This document shows positions 41,181-50,434 of a DNA stretch of 64,000 bases, one piece after another; position 1 is the first letter of the stretch; each line of letters opens with the position of its first letter. The notes beneath the pieces are model-generated. The model was not told the DNA's origin, made no database searches, and saw only the letters and a program-made list of their open reading frames with translations. A program made the position numbers and the translations under genes. The DNA is from CAYVQA01 sp045119035 (lineage in GTDB: Bacteria > Bacillota_I > Bacilli_A > ML615J-28 > CAG-313), in assembly GCA_045119035.1 (NCBI GenBank), contig JBGVCU010000059.1, positions 4,918-68,917 on the forward strand, given 5' to 3'.

Positions 41181-42064
41181 TGAAACGAAGAATTATTACT
41201 GCACTTATAATGGCATTACTTCTAATTCCACTTGTTGTATTAGGTGGTTATTTTACTTTAGCACTTGCATTATTTTTAAGCTATTTTGCTGGATATGAAC
41301 TTATTAATATGTTTTCTAAAAAACATCCATCAATGGAAAAATATCGATTTGTATTTCCTTGTTATAATATTCTTATTGTAACAGCAAACTTCTTTGTTGT
41401 AAATAAGATGTTTGATTTTGATTATAAATTCTTACTATTTCTTATATTAGGAATAGTTGTATCTATATTTTTGGTTTGTTTAAAAGATTCATCACTTAAG
41501 ATGTCTTATTCAGGTTTATTCATTACTACTTTAATTTATAGTGGTGTATGTATTGCGTGTTTATCATCTATTCGCTATGTTACAAGTATTAAAGATACAT
41601 TATATGATGCTAAATATTTAGGTTTATTTTTATTAATTTACTTATGTGTTTCAACAATGATGACAGATATTGGTGCATATTTTGTTGGAATTAAATTAGG
41701 TAAACATAAATTATGTCCTTTAATTAGTCCAAAGAAAACTGTTGAAGGTTCTATTGGTGGAAGTGTTATTGGATCTTTCTTTGGTACCATTACTTATATT
41801 TTAATTGAAAATCATTATGGATTTTCTTTATTTGGAATTAATCATCAATTTGTAAATATTCTATGTATATTCTTGTTTACTGTTCTAATAACAATTGTTG
41901 GACAAGTTGGTGATTTGGTTGCTTCTAAATTTAAACGTGAATCTGGTATTAAAGATTATAGTAATTTATTTCCAGGTCATGGTGGTGTATTAGATCGTTT
42001 TGATAGTTTAATCTTAACAGGTACAACAATGTATTTAGTATTCTTATTTATAGGAGTACTATAA
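41180..42064 (+). CDS. cdsA: Phosphatidate cytidylyltransferase
   Basis: 294 residues, about eight membrane segments. It makes CDP-diacylglycerol for phospholipid synthesis. The C-terminal signature is seen as SKFKRESGIKDYSNLFPGHG followed by GVLDRFDSL, with LISPKKTVEGSIGGSV before it. It overlaps the stop codon of uppS (TAATG) and is followed by dxr with a similar overlap, so the four genes are tightly coupled. Confidence 0.95.
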   Translation: MKRRIITALIMALLLIPLVVLGGYFTLALALFLSYFAGYELINMFSKKHPSMEKYRFVFPCYNILIVTANFFVVNKMFDFDYKFLLFLILGIVVSIFLVCLKDSSLKMSYSGLFITTLIYSGVCIACLSSIRYVTSIKDTLYDAKYLGLFLLIYLCVSTMMTDIGAYFVGIKLGKHKLCPLISPKKTVEGSIGGSVIGSFFGTITYILIENHYGFSLFGINHQFVNILCIFLFTVLITIVGQVGDLVASKFKRESGIKDYSNLFPGHGGVLDRFDSLILTGTTMYLVFLFIGVL

Positions 42065-43224
42065 TGAAAGGATATATTATTTTCGGTGGAACAGGTTCAA
42101 TTGGACTACAAGCACTAGAACTTATTAAATCAAATAATGATCAGTTACTTGCTTTTACATTTAATAATAATATTAATAAAGCATTAGAGATTATTAGAGA
42201 ATTTAATCCAATGGTTGTTGGTATAACAAACGAACAATATTCACAAACTATTAAAGAATTATATCCAAATATTACTATTTTAAATAATACAAAAGATATT
42301 GTTGAATTTAATTATAATATAAATAACAAAGTATTTATAAATTCAGTAAACGGAAGTGCAGGTTTAATTCCTACATATGAAGTAATTAATCATGGATATG
42401 ATTTATTACTTGCTAATAAAGAATCACTTGTAATTTCTGGTGAAATTATAATGTCTTTAGCAAGTGAAAAAAATGTAAAAATTATTCCAATTGATAGCGA
42501 ACATAATGGACTTGCTAAGATCTTGTATGGTAAAGATATTAATCAAGTTAAAAAATTAATTATTACTGCAAGTGGCGGAGCCTTAAGAGACTATTCATTA
42601 GAAGAATTAAAAAATGCAACTTCAAGTGATGCTTTAAAACATCCTAATTGGTTAATGGGAAAAGACATTACAATTAACTGTGCTACAATGATGAATAAAG
42701 GGTATGAAGTAATTGAAGCTAGTTATTTATTTGGTTTAGACATTAATAAAATAGATGTTTTAGTTCACAAAGAAAGTATAATTCATGCAATGGTGGAATT
42801 TAATGATGGTACAATTGAAGCAAACTTAGGAAATGCTGATATGAGAAATCCCATTAATTTTGCTATTAATTATCCTAATTTTATTGATAGTAAATTAGGT
42901 AGATTAGATTTAATTAAAATTGGTTCTTTAAATTTTAAAGAATTAGATTTAAATAGATATCCTTGTTTTAAATTAGCAATAAAAGCTATTAATAAAAAAG
43001 GATACTATCCTACTATTTTAAATGCAGCTAATGAAGCTTGTGTAAAATTATTTTTAGATAATAAAATAGGTTATTTTGATATTTATAATATTGTAAATAA
43101 TATGTTAGATAAACATGATGAATTCTTACTTACAAAAGAAGAATTTACAATTGAAAATATTTTAAAGCTAGATAGCTTTATTAAAAATTACGTTATAGAC
43201 ATGATGAAAGGAGATGAAAAATAA
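42064..43224 (+). CDS. dxr: 1-deoxy-D-xylulose 5-phosphate reductoisomerase
   Basis: 386 residues. Second enzyme of the MEP isoprenoid pathway. Visible: the NADPH fold GGTGSIGLQALELIKSN, ANKESLVISGE, the metal and substrate site IPIDSEHNGLAKI with TASGGALRDY, and HPNWLMGKDITINCATMMNKG. Presence of dxr indicates that isoprenoids, including the substrate of the adjacent UppS, come from the MEP route. Confidence 0.96.
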   Translation: MKGYIIFGGTGSIGLQALELIKSNNDQLLAFTFNNNINKALEIIREFNPMVVGITNEQYSQTIKELYPNITILNNTKDIVEFNYNINNKVFINSVNGSAGLIPTYEVINHGYDLLLANKESLVISGEIIMSLASEKNVKIIPIDSEHNGLAKILYGKDINQVKKLIITASGGALRDYSLEELKNATSSDALKHPNWLMGKDITINCATMMNKGYEVIEASYLFGLDINKIDVLVHKESIIHAMVEFNDGTIEANLGNADMRNPINFAINYPNFIDSKLGRLDLIKIGSLNFKELDLNRYPCFKLAIKAINKKGYYPTILNAANEACVKLFLDNKIGYFDIYNIVNNMLDKHDEFLLTKEEFTIENILKLDSFIKNYVIDMMKGDEK

Positions 43225-44885
43225 TGTTAGATTGGATTATTGGAATATTAGCTTTTGTTGTTGTTCTGAGTTTAATTATCATTATTCATGAAGGGGGACA
43301 TTTCTTTTTTGCTAAAAAAGCAGGAATTTTATGTTACGAATTCTCCCTTGGTATGGGACCAATTATTTATCAAAAAAGAATTGGTGAAACAGCTTACTCT
43401 GTAAGAGCCATTCCTCTTGGAGGATTTGTTTCAATGGCTGGAGAAGAAGTTGAAGCTGACTATTTAAAAGATATTAAAAAGGTTAAATTAGAGTTTGATA
43501 ATAATCAAGTTTCTAAAATTATTACTAATGTAGATAGTAAAAAATATGAGAATTTAGTTGAATATAACTTAATTAGCTATGATTTAATTGGTTCAAAAGA
43601 AGCAAAAGAAGATGAACTTTTTGTTAAAGTAGAATCTATTAATGAAGAACATATGAATCAAAATGAGGTTCTTACATATACTGTTAAACGTGATTGTATT
43701 GTTTCTTTTAATGAAAAACAAGAATTACAAATTGCTCCACATGATAGAACATTTGTTAATAAACCTCTTAAAGCACGTTTCTTATCAGTGTTTGCAGGAC
43801 CTGCAATGAACTTTGTACTAGCATTTTTTGTATTCTTAGTAATGGGACTTATCGGTGGATATGCTGCTGATGATTCTACAATTTTAGATGAAGTTGCTCC
43901 AAACACACCCGCATATATTGCTGGACTTCAAAAAGATGATGAAATTATAAGAATTGGTAAATACAACAACCTTTCTGAATGGATTGACATTCAAAATGCC
44001 TTAAATAGTTATGCAAGTGGAAATGAAGAATTTAATGGAACAATCGAAATCGAATATAAAAGAGATGGTGCTATTCAACCAGTTGTAACAGTTACCCCTC
44101 AAACAATAATTTATGCTATGGAAATGGTATTTAGTAATGTTGAAGGTAGCATTAATTTACCAATTATTGGTTCATATGCGGATAGTGAAACAAACAAAAA
44201 GACTGTTGCGTACAAAGCTGGATTAAGAGAAGGCGATTTAATTAAAAGTATTAAAGTAAAATCAACTGGAATGGTTACTCCAATTAATTCTAAAAATGAC
44301 TGTTTAAAATTCTTTAACACATATGAAAGAGCAAATGTTAAAGGAGCAGATATTGAGATTGTTGTAGATCGTAATGGATCTTTAGAAACAATTGAAGTTG
44401 AAACATATAGTAAAGAATTACTTGATTCTCAAGGAATTGAAAATACAAAAGTTCAACTTGGAATTTCTCCAGTTTATAAATTTAATTTATTAAAATTACT
44501 TTATATGCCTTTTGTACAAATCAAAGATGCATCGCTTTTAGTATTTAATACATTAAAATTATTATTTACAGATAAAACAGTTAATTTAAATGATTTATCT
44601 GGGCCAATTGGTATTTTATCACTAATTAAAAATGCAACATCTCAAGGCTTACTTGTTTTACTAAATTGGACTGCTATTATTAGTGTAAATGTTGGACTTA
44701 TGAATTTACTTCCACTGCCTGCACTTGATGGAGGACGTTTAGCATTCTTAATTTATGAAGCAATTACAAAGAAAAAACCTTCACCAAAAGTTGAAAATAC
44801 AATTCATAATATCGGATTTATTTTATTAATGGTTTTATTTGTATACGTTGCATTTAATGATGTAATAAGATTAATATTTAAATAA
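43224..44885 (+). CDS. rseP: Site-2 intramembrane metalloprotease RseP/RasP
   Basis: 553 residues, longer than the common ~420. It cleaves anti-sigma factors and leftover signal peptides in the membrane. The zinc site HEGGH (residues 22-26) lies in the first membrane segment, and the third ligand motif NLLPLPALDGGRL is near residue 500. Between them are two PDZ-like regions (DEVAPNTPAYIAGLQKDDEI and AYKAGLREGDLIKSIKV) and an extra ~90-residue charged insert at 75-180 before the second membrane segment. The insert and duplicated PDZ explain the length. Last gene of the uppS operon; a terminator follows. Confidence 0.94.
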   Translation: MLDWIIGILAFVVVLSLIIIIHEGGHFFFAKKAGILCYEFSLGMGPIIYQKRIGETAYSVRAIPLGGFVSMAGEEVEADYLKDIKKVKLEFDNNQVSKIITNVDSKKYENLVEYNLISYDLIGSKEAKEDELFVKVESINEEHMNQNEVLTYTVKRDCIVSFNEKQELQIAPHDRTFVNKPLKARFLSVFAGPAMNFVLAFFVFLVMGLIGGYAADDSTILDEVAPNTPAYIAGLQKDDEIIRIGKYNNLSEWIDIQNALNSYASGNEEFNGTIEIEYKRDGAIQPVVTVTPQTIIYAMEMVFSNVEGSINLPIIGSYADSETNKKTVAYKAGLREGDLIKSIKVKSTGMVTPINSKNDCLKFFNTYERANVKGADIEIVVDRNGSLETIEVETYSKELLDSQGIENTKVQLGISPVYKFNLLKLLYMPFVQIKDASLLVFNTLKLLFTDKTVNLNDLSGPIGILSLIKNATSQGLLVLLNWTAIISVNVGLMNLLPLPALDGGRLAFLIYEAITKKKPSPKVENTIHNIGFILLMVLFVYVAFNDVIRLIFK

Positions 44886-44900
44886 AATATGTATAATAAT

Positions 44901-44926
44901 AAGACTTCAATTTGAAGTCTTTTTTA
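44901..44926 (+). terminator. Terminator after rseP
   Basis: AAGACTTCA-ATT-TGAAGTCTT followed by TTTTT. Confidence 0.88.
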
Positions 44927-44949
44927 TATTAAATATATAAATGCATTTC

Positions 44950-44978
44950 TTGAAAAAAATATTAATAAATGGTATAAT
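44950..44978 (+). promoter_or_regulatory. Promoter for the 45008 ABC cluster
   Basis: TTGAAA (44950-44955), 17-bp spacer, TATAAT (44973-44978) with TGG before the -10. Confidence 0.8.
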
Positions 44979-45007
44979 ATAAGTAATTATATCAAAGGAG
45001 AAAACTC

Positions 45008-45697
45008 ATGAATAGAATTAAAGAAATAAAATTACCATTATTATGTTTATCTATTTTTACAGTTGCTTATACTGCGATCGTATTTATAATTGGTGGAGTT
45101 GTATCAAAAAGAGGAATTGATAGTGCATTTGTTATGACATATGCAATGATGCTAATTTCAATTGGAATTTACTATTATTCATTATTTGTAGGTATTTCTG
45201 ATAAACCAGGACAAATTGTTGCAGTTAATGGACCAGGTGTAGTTGCATTTATTTATTTTGTTTTTACATTTATCATGACTACTATTTTATATTTTATTGA
45301 TTTTTCTGGTAACATGATTTATGTTTTAATTTTCTACATTTTCTTTGTGTTCATTTTCTTAATGTTCTATGCACCTGCATTACATCATGTTAGTATTGTT
45401 AAACAAGCACCTAAGAAACTTCCTAAAGTTAAAAGAATTGGTGACTTAGTTGCATACTATGAATCATTTATTGGATATGTAAAAGAAGATAGTGCTAAAG
45501 ATGAAATTGAAGGTATTATTGATTCAATTAGAAATTTACCTACTCCTGTTAAAAAAGGTAAAGCTAAGAAAATTGAAAAAAGTATTATCGAATATTCAAG
45601 TTTTGTTCAAAAAAATGTTGCAAACTGTGTATACAGTAATGTTTATCATAACATCGATAAAGTAAAAGAATTAATTGAAAAAAGATATAATGCATAA
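45008..45697 (+). CDS. Four-TM membrane protein with helical cytosolic tail
   Basis: 229 residues. Four hydrophobic segments in the first ~125 residues, then a basic linker (KQAPKKLPKVKRIGDLV) and a ~100-residue helical tail (YYESFIGYVKEDSAKDEIEG, then IEYSSFVQKNVANCVYSNVY). No family recognised. It is the first gene of a unit with an ABC ATPase (10 bp away) and permease, with its own good promoter, so it may be an accessory or regulatory subunit of that transporter. Confidence 0.6.
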   Translation: MNRIKEIKLPLLCLSIFTVAYTAIVFIIGGVVSKRGIDSAFVMTYAMMLISIGIYYYSLFVGISDKPGQIVAVNGPGVVAFIYFVFTFIMTTILYFIDFSGNMIYVLIFYIFFVFIFLMFYAPALHHVSIVKQAPKKLPKVKRIGDLVAYYESFIGYVKEDSAKDEIEGIIDSIRNLPTPVKKGKAKKIEKSIIEYSSFVQKNVANCVYSNVYHNIDKVKELIEKRYNA

Positions 45698-45707
45698 GAG
45701 GTTATAA

Positions 45708-46418
45708 ATGTTAAAAATTGTTAATTATTCTAAACAATATGAAAATGGAAAATTAGCAGTTAACAATTTATCACTTACAGTTGAAAAAGGCGATATTTAC
45801 GCTTTTATTGGTCACAATGGTGCCGGCAAAACTACTACTATAAAGTCAGTTGTCGGCATTTTGCCATATAACGACGGTGATATTTATGTTAATGGCTATA
45901 ATATTAAAGATAATCCAATGGAATGTAAAAAGATAATTGCTTATATTCCTGATAATCCTGATATTTATGAAAATATGACTGGTAACCAATATTTAAATTT
46001 TATTAGCGATGTATATAAATTATCTAAAAAAGAAAGAATAGAAAAGATAAATTACTATGCAAATTTATTTGGATTTAGTAATGAACTAACAAACATGATT
46101 TATTCATATTCACATGGTATGAAGCAAAAACTTTGTTTAATTTCGGCTTTTATTAGAAATCCAAAATTACTTATTTTAGATGAACCTTTTGTTGGACTTG
46201 ATCCAAATGTTGCATTTATTTTTAAGAATGCAATGAAAGAGTTTTGTGAAAAAGGTGGTTCTATTTTCTTTTCTACTCATGTTCTTGAAATTGCTGAAAA
46301 ACTATGTAATAAAGTAGCAATTATTAAAGATGGAAAGCTTGTTGCACAAGGATTAATGGAAGATATAACTAAGAATAAGGATTTAGAAGAAGTGTTCTTG
46401 GAGTTAAATAATGCGTAA
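45708..46418 (+). CDS. ABC-2 type transporter ATP-binding protein
   Basis: 236 residues. Walker A GHNGAGKTTTIKS, signature YSHGMKQKLCLISAF (the S-H-G-M-K-Q form found in ABC-2 exporters), Walker B LLILDEPFVGLD, H-loop FFSTHVLEIAEKL. Pairs with the permease at 46411, which it overlaps by 8 bp. Likely exports a lipid, peptide or drug; the substrate is unknown. Confidence 0.93.
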   Translation: MLKIVNYSKQYENGKLAVNNLSLTVEKGDIYAFIGHNGAGKTTTIKSVVGILPYNDGDIYVNGYNIKDNPMECKKIIAYIPDNPDIYENMTGNQYLNFISDVYKLSKKERIEKINYYANLFGFSNELTNMIYSYSHGMKQKLCLISAFIRNPKLLILDEPFVGLDPNVAFIFKNAMKEFCEKGGSIFFSTHVLEIAEKLCNKVAIIKDGKLVAQGLMEDITKNKDLEEVFLELNNA

Positions 46419-47994
46419 TGTATTAATACTAACAAAGAATTATTTACTTAATCTAATAGGTAGCTTAAGTAGACAATTCAATAAATCAAAGTTTATAGTT
46501 GCTGGAATTTTCCTATTTTTAATTGGAATTGGTGCAATCGGGTCTTTAGCTTATACATCATACATTACACTTGATCAATTCATTGTATCTGAAAATGAAA
46601 TATTTAAAGAATATGGTATAGCAGTAAATCTTACTCCATATGCTATGTTACTTAATTTTGTTACATTAATATTAATAATGTTATTGTCTTTAATTTTCAA
46701 AAGTAGTTCAGTTGATGATGATAAAGACTTAGAAATGTTACTTAGTTTACCAATTAAAAAACATCATATTTTAATATCTAAAAGCTTGGTTTCTTATATA
46801 ATTGATTTTAGTTTATATTTATTACTATTTTTACCTAGTGTAATAATTTACTATATAGTTTTAGAAACTTCAATAACTGTTGTTATAAACTCAGTAATAC
46901 TAATATTTATTTTACCATTATTAACAAATGGATTTGAGTTTATTATTAGTTATTTTTTAAAGAAGACTAATATTAATAAAAAAATTGAATCTTTAATTCA
47001 AATAACATTAATGGTAGTTTTATTATTATCAATGTTAATGTTTAATTTTTATATTAACAATGTATTAATAAATGATACTACATTATCTTTTACTGATTTA
47101 CTTGATAAATTATTACCTATTAAATTAATGTTTAATTTTGTTATGGAAAATAACTTTTTAAATTTATTAATAATAATTATTATTGGATTAGTGATTTATT
47201 CAATTGGACTTATTTTAAAAGTAAATAACTTAGGTAAGAAAAATAGAAATAAGGCAATTAGAAAAACAAACACTTATGAAGAAAATACAGTATTTAAGGA
47301 TTTATTAAAAAAAGAAGCTAATAGATATTTTACAACACCATTATATGTGATTAATTCAATTTTTGGAGTATTTTTAATTATTGGTGCAAGTATTTATATT
47401 ATGATGCAAGGTAAAGCTTTTTTAGATGATATCATTTATCAACTAATTAAACTTGATTCAGTTCATACTCCAGCGATAATCTTGTTTGTTACAACAGCAA
47501 TCTTTTCTACAGTATGTACAACATATTGTTCTATTTCAATTGAAGGAAAGAATTTTTGGGAATTAAAAGTTTTACCAATCGATGTTAAAACAATTTTTAA
47601 TTCAAAACTTACTTTTAATTTTATTTTATTATTATCAGGTGCATTAATTTCCGATATTTTTATTTGTATCGTATTAGGATTTAAATATTTTATTATTTAT
47701 TTATTATTCCATTTATTATTTAGTTATTTTATTAGTATATTAGGTTTATACTTAAATTTATTATTCCCTAAATTAGATTATAAGTCAATTAATGTTTTAG
47801 TAAAACAAAGTATTTCACTAGTTTTAGTGATGTCAATTGGAGCATTAGTTTCTGTTATATTTTTAGTTTTATATATTTTAATTGGTAAATTCTTTATTGT
47901 ATATTTAATATTATTAGTTTTATTAATAATAAATTATATTTTAACTAAATTACTATATACAAAAGGAATTAAATTATTTAATAATTTAAATTAA
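46411..47994 (+). CDS. ABC-2 type transporter permease
   Basis: 527 residues with about twelve hydrophobic segments and few long loops except one around residues 270-300 (KKNRNKAIRKTNTYEENTVF). Contains the ABC-2-like segment SSSVDDDKDLEMLLSLPIKKHH typical of the export permeases found next to such ATPases. Overlap with the ATPase gene ensures stoichiometric synthesis. Substrate unknown. Confidence 0.85.
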   Translation: MRNVLILTKNYLLNLIGSLSRQFNKSKFIVAGIFLFLIGIGAIGSLAYTSYITLDQFIVSENEIFKEYGIAVNLTPYAMLLNFVTLILIMLLSLIFKSSSVDDDKDLEMLLSLPIKKHHILISKSLVSYIIDFSLYLLLFLPSVIIYYIVLETSITVVINSVILIFILPLLTNGFEFIISYFLKKTNINKKIESLIQITLMVVLLLSMLMFNFYINNVLINDTTLSFTDLLDKLLPIKLMFNFVMENNFLNLLIIIIIGLVIYSIGLILKVNNLGKKNRNKAIRKTNTYEENTVFKDLLKKEANRYFTTPLYVINSIFGVFLIIGASIYIMMQGKAFLDDIIYQLIKLDSVHTPAIILFVTTAIFSTVCTTYCSISIEGKNFWELKVLPIDVKTIFNSKLTFNFILLLSGALISDIFICIVLGFKYFIIYLLFHLLFSYFISILGLYLNLLFPKLDYKSINVLVKQSISLVLVMSIGALVSVIFLVLYILIGKFFIVYLILLVLLIINYILTKLLYTKGIKLFNNLN

Positions 47995-48007
47995 TAAGGA
48001 GTTTATT

Positions 48008-48187
48008 ATGTTACCAAAAAGTCCGTCAATATTGTTATGTATTGTAAATACTAAATTAAGAGATTTTTATCCATCACTTGAAGCACTTTGTGATGATTTA
48101 GACGAATCTATAACAGAAATTAATGAAATATTAAATTCTATTAATTATTATTATGATAGTAAAATAAATCAATTTATACAAAAATAA
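48008..48187 (+). CDS. DUF4250 family small protein
   Basis: 59 residues, after AAGGAGTTTATT. The sequence follows the DUF4250 pattern closely: MLPKSPSILLCIVNTKLRDF, YPSLEALCDDLD, and an end with YYYDSKINQF. The family is widespread in gut Bacillota, and its function is unknown. It lies 13 bp after the ABC permease and before a terminator, so it is probably the last gene of that unit. Confidence 0.85.
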   Translation: MLPKSPSILLCIVNTKLRDFYPSLEALCDDLDESITEINEILNSINYYYDSKINQFIQK

Positions 48188-48216
48188 ACTCTTTGAAATA
48201 ATCAAAGAGTTTTTTA
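48186..48216 (+). terminator. Terminator after DUF4250 gene
   Basis: AAACTCTTTGA / TCAAAGAGTTT with a 5-nt loop and TTTT following; the hairpin begins inside the stop codon. Confidence 0.88.
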
Positions 48217-48278
48217 TTTTTAATGTATAAAATAATTAAAATAACAAAAAATAAAATGAACAAAAGAAAGGAGTAATT

Positions 48279-49010
48279 ATGACTAAATTTTTACTTTGTA
48301 TTTTGTTCATAACTAATCTATTTACTGTTAACGGATGGGGATATAATAAAAATAAGACCCATGATACGCCTGATATAGGAAAATATCGTGAAGTAATAAA
48401 AGATACTAAATCATATTTTGTTGGTAATACAAGTGAAAAAGAAATCTATCTAACCTTTGATGTTGGATATGATAACGGAAATTTAATTCCTATACTTGAT
48501 ATTTTAAATAACTATAACATCAGGGCAACATTCTTTATAACTGGAGATTTTGTTAAAAGGTTCCCTGAACTTGTTAAGAAGTTATCAAACTCAGATCATT
48601 TAATTTGTTCTCATTCATGGGGACATTTAAATATTACCAAATTATCATTTGATAAATTAAAAGATGATTTAGATAAGTTAAATGAAGAGTATTTCAAATT
48701 AACAAATAAAAATTTAGCACCCTATTTTAGACCTCCAGAAGGAGCGTTTGATAAACCAAGTTTACTTAACGTAAACAAATTAGGTTACACAAATATCTTT
48801 TGGTCAATAGCATGGGTAGATTGGAATACTAACAAACAACTAGGCGCAAAATATAGCTACGATAGTTTTACTAACAATTTACATAATGGTGCAATTGTTT
48901 TAATGCACTCTGTGTCAAGTAGTAACAAAGAAGCTTTACCTAGTATTTTAGAATATTCTATAAATAATGGCTATCAGTTTTTAACAGTAGATAAAATAAA
49001 AGAGCTCTAA
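48279..49010 (+). CDS. PdaA-like polysaccharide deacetylase (delta-lactam cortex modification)
   Basis: 243 residues with an N-terminal signal-like segment (KFLLCILFITNLFTVNGWG). The NodB-type domain has LTFDVGYDNGN (catalytic Asp), HSWGHLNITKL (metal His pair), FRPPEGAFDKPSL and FWSIAWVDWNTNKQ, the set that marks the PdaA/delta-lactam de-N-acetylase group rather than general chitooligosaccharide deacetylases. In B. subtilis PdaA makes muramic-delta-lactam in the spore cortex, needed for germination. Start from AAGGAGTAATT. Terminated by a bidirectional hairpin. Confidence 0.88.
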   Translation: MTKFLLCILFITNLFTVNGWGYNKNKTHDTPDIGKYREVIKDTKSYFVGNTSEKEIYLTFDVGYDNGNLIPILDILNNYNIRATFFITGDFVKRFPELVKKLSNSDHLICSHSWGHLNITKLSFDKLKDDLDKLNEEYFKLTNKNLAPYFRPPEGAFDKPSLLNVNKLGYTNIFWSIAWVDWNTNKQLGAKYSYDSFTNNLHNGAIVLMHSVSSSNKEALPSILEYSINNGYQFLTVDKIKEL

Positions 49011-49025
49011 ATGAGCTCTTTTTTA
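48999..49025. terminator. Bidirectional terminator, convergent genes 48279 and 49023
   Basis: AAAGAGCTC-TAAAT-GAGCTCTTT with T-run on the plus side and A-rich tract serving the minus side. Confidence 0.85.
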
Positions 49026-49760
49026 TCTAAATACAGGTTTTAAGATAATTCCAGTTTCGTTTGTATGTTGTACAATAATTTCTTTTGAAAGCTTAGCTAC
49101 ATTATAGCCATTAATATTTGTAGCTTCAATTACGGAAATCATTGATTCACAATCAACATCACTTGCTAAATAAATTTCCCATGCAATAATGTTTTCTGGT
49201 GTATCAATATAAATTACTGCAACACGGTCAGTTTCTGTACCTACAACTTCACCCCATGCATTTGCTGCAGCTTCATCTTTACCTAAATCTTCATCATATT
49301 TTTTGAAAAAAGATGTTGGATTCCAAATATAAACACTGCTTGACATTTTTGATGTAGGTTTGTTACTTGGAGTAATATTAGCATCTTCATGATAAGTTAT
49401 TGTATATACAATTCTTTCATATTTAGCATATAGTTTTTTTCCTGTAAAAGTATCAGGATCATATTTAAATGATTCTTCAAAACTCTTATCAGTATACCAA
49501 CCTAAAAATTTACATCCAATACGTTTAACTTGTTCATGATTTTCATCTGGAAGTTCTAACCCACCATCTGTTTTTTGAATTCTAATTTCATTTCCTAAAT
49601 AAGAAATACAAGTAACATATTTTGCTGGTCTAATAGCAATTACAATAATTATTAATAAAAATAAAAATACACTAGCAGCACCAATTAATTTAAACATTTT
49701 AACTTTTTTTGGGTCTAATTGTTTTTTATTTTGAATTTCTGGTTTAATTTCATTATTCAT
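49023..49760 (-). CDS. Membrane-anchored protein with InlB B-repeat-like segment
   Basis: 245 residues. A cytosolic basic start (PEIQNKKQLDPKKVKMF), one membrane segment (LIGAASVFLFLLIIIVIAIR), then an outside region. It contains one repeat of the Listeria-Bacteroides (Flg_new/InlB B-repeat) type: CKFLGWYTDKSFEESFKYDP with GKKLYAKYE. The C-terminal ~110 residues are beta-rich with no family I recognise. Good minus-strand AAAGGATGA site. Probably an exposed envelope protein with a structural or adhesive part. Confidence 0.7.
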   Translation of the reverse strand: MNNEIKPEIQNKKQLDPKKVKMFKLIGAASVFLFLLIIIVIAIRPAKYVTCISYLGNEIRIQKTDGGLELPDENHEQVKRIGCKFLGWYTDKSFEESFKYDPDTFTGKKLYAKYERIVYTITYHEDANITPSNKPTSKMSSSVYIWNPTSFFKKYDEDLGKDEAAANAWGEVVGTETDRVAVIYIDTPENIIAWEIYLASDVDCESMISVIEATNINGYNVAKLSKEIIVQHTNETGIILKPVFR

Positions 49761-49869
49761 TATTAAATCATCCTTTCATATATAAATGTATTATATCACA
49801 TTTTAGAATTTTAATAAATAGTATTGCATATAATAAATTTGATTTTTATGTGAATGTGTATCTATTTAG

Positions 49870-49898
49870 TTGCATTTCTATTAAGAAAAATGTATAAT
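49870..49898 (+). promoter_or_regulatory. Promoter of the MarR-ABC exporter operon
   Basis: TTGCAT (49870-49875), 17-bp spacer, TATAAT (49893-49898); 45 bp before the marR-type start. Confidence 0.8.
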
Positions 49899-49901
49899 AT
49901 T

Positions 49902-49924
49902 AAATGTTTAATAATTAAACGTTT
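49902..49924 (+). promoter_or_regulatory. Inverted-repeat operator, probable MarR binding site
   Basis: AAATGTTTAAT-A-ATTAAACGTTT, an 11-1-11 palindrome with a single mismatch, directly after the -10 and covering the expected transcription start. This is the ideal place for autorepression by the MarR protein encoded next. Confidence 0.78.
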
Positions 49925-49942
49925 AACTATTTAGAGGTTGTT

Positions 49943-50434
49943 ATGAAAAAGAAATTATTTTATGAAATAATGGTATTTCAAATATTAAGAAGAAAATATA
50001 TTAATAGTCAATTAAAAAATCAAGGATTATATTTTGGACAACATTTAATATTAGCTTATATAAAAAAACATCCAAAGTGCAGTCAAAAAGATTTAGCTGA
50101 TTATTTAAAAGTTACTCCAGCATCAATTGCAGTGTCAACAAAAAGATTAGAGAAAAATGGTTTTGTTATTAAAGATGTCTGTGAAGATAATCTTAGACAA
50201 AATAATTTAGAACTTACACAAAAAGGAATAGATGCTATAAATGAACTAGATTGCTTTTTTAAAGATTTGGATTTAAAAGCACTTACAGGAATATCTGATG
50301 AAGAATATAATTTAATCGAACAAACACTTGATAAAATGATTGTTAATTATGCAGGTACAAGTGTTGATAATATCGATATAAGAACTTTACTTGCTGAAAA
50401 TAGAGAGGATGATGAAGATGAAAAAACTTCTTAG
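49943..50434 (+). CDS. MarR-family transcriptional regulator
   Basis: 163 residues after TAGAGGTTG. The winged helix is visible: HPKCSQKDLADYLKVTPASI, then STKRLEKNGFVIKDVCEDNL and the wing NNLELTQKGIDAINEL. Such dimers repress neighbouring exporters and release DNA on binding small phenolic or drug-like ligands. The palindrome at 49902 is its probable operator. Its last 17 bp overlap the next gene, so regulator and exporter are one unit. Confidence 0.93.
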   Translation: MKKKLFYEIMVFQILRRKYINSQLKNQGLYFGQHLILAYIKKHPKCSQKDLADYLKVTPASIAVSTKRLEKNGFVIKDVCEDNLRQNNLELTQKGIDAINELDCFFKDLDLKALTGISDEEYNLIEQTLDKMIVNYAGTSVDNIDIRTLLAENREDDEDEKTS

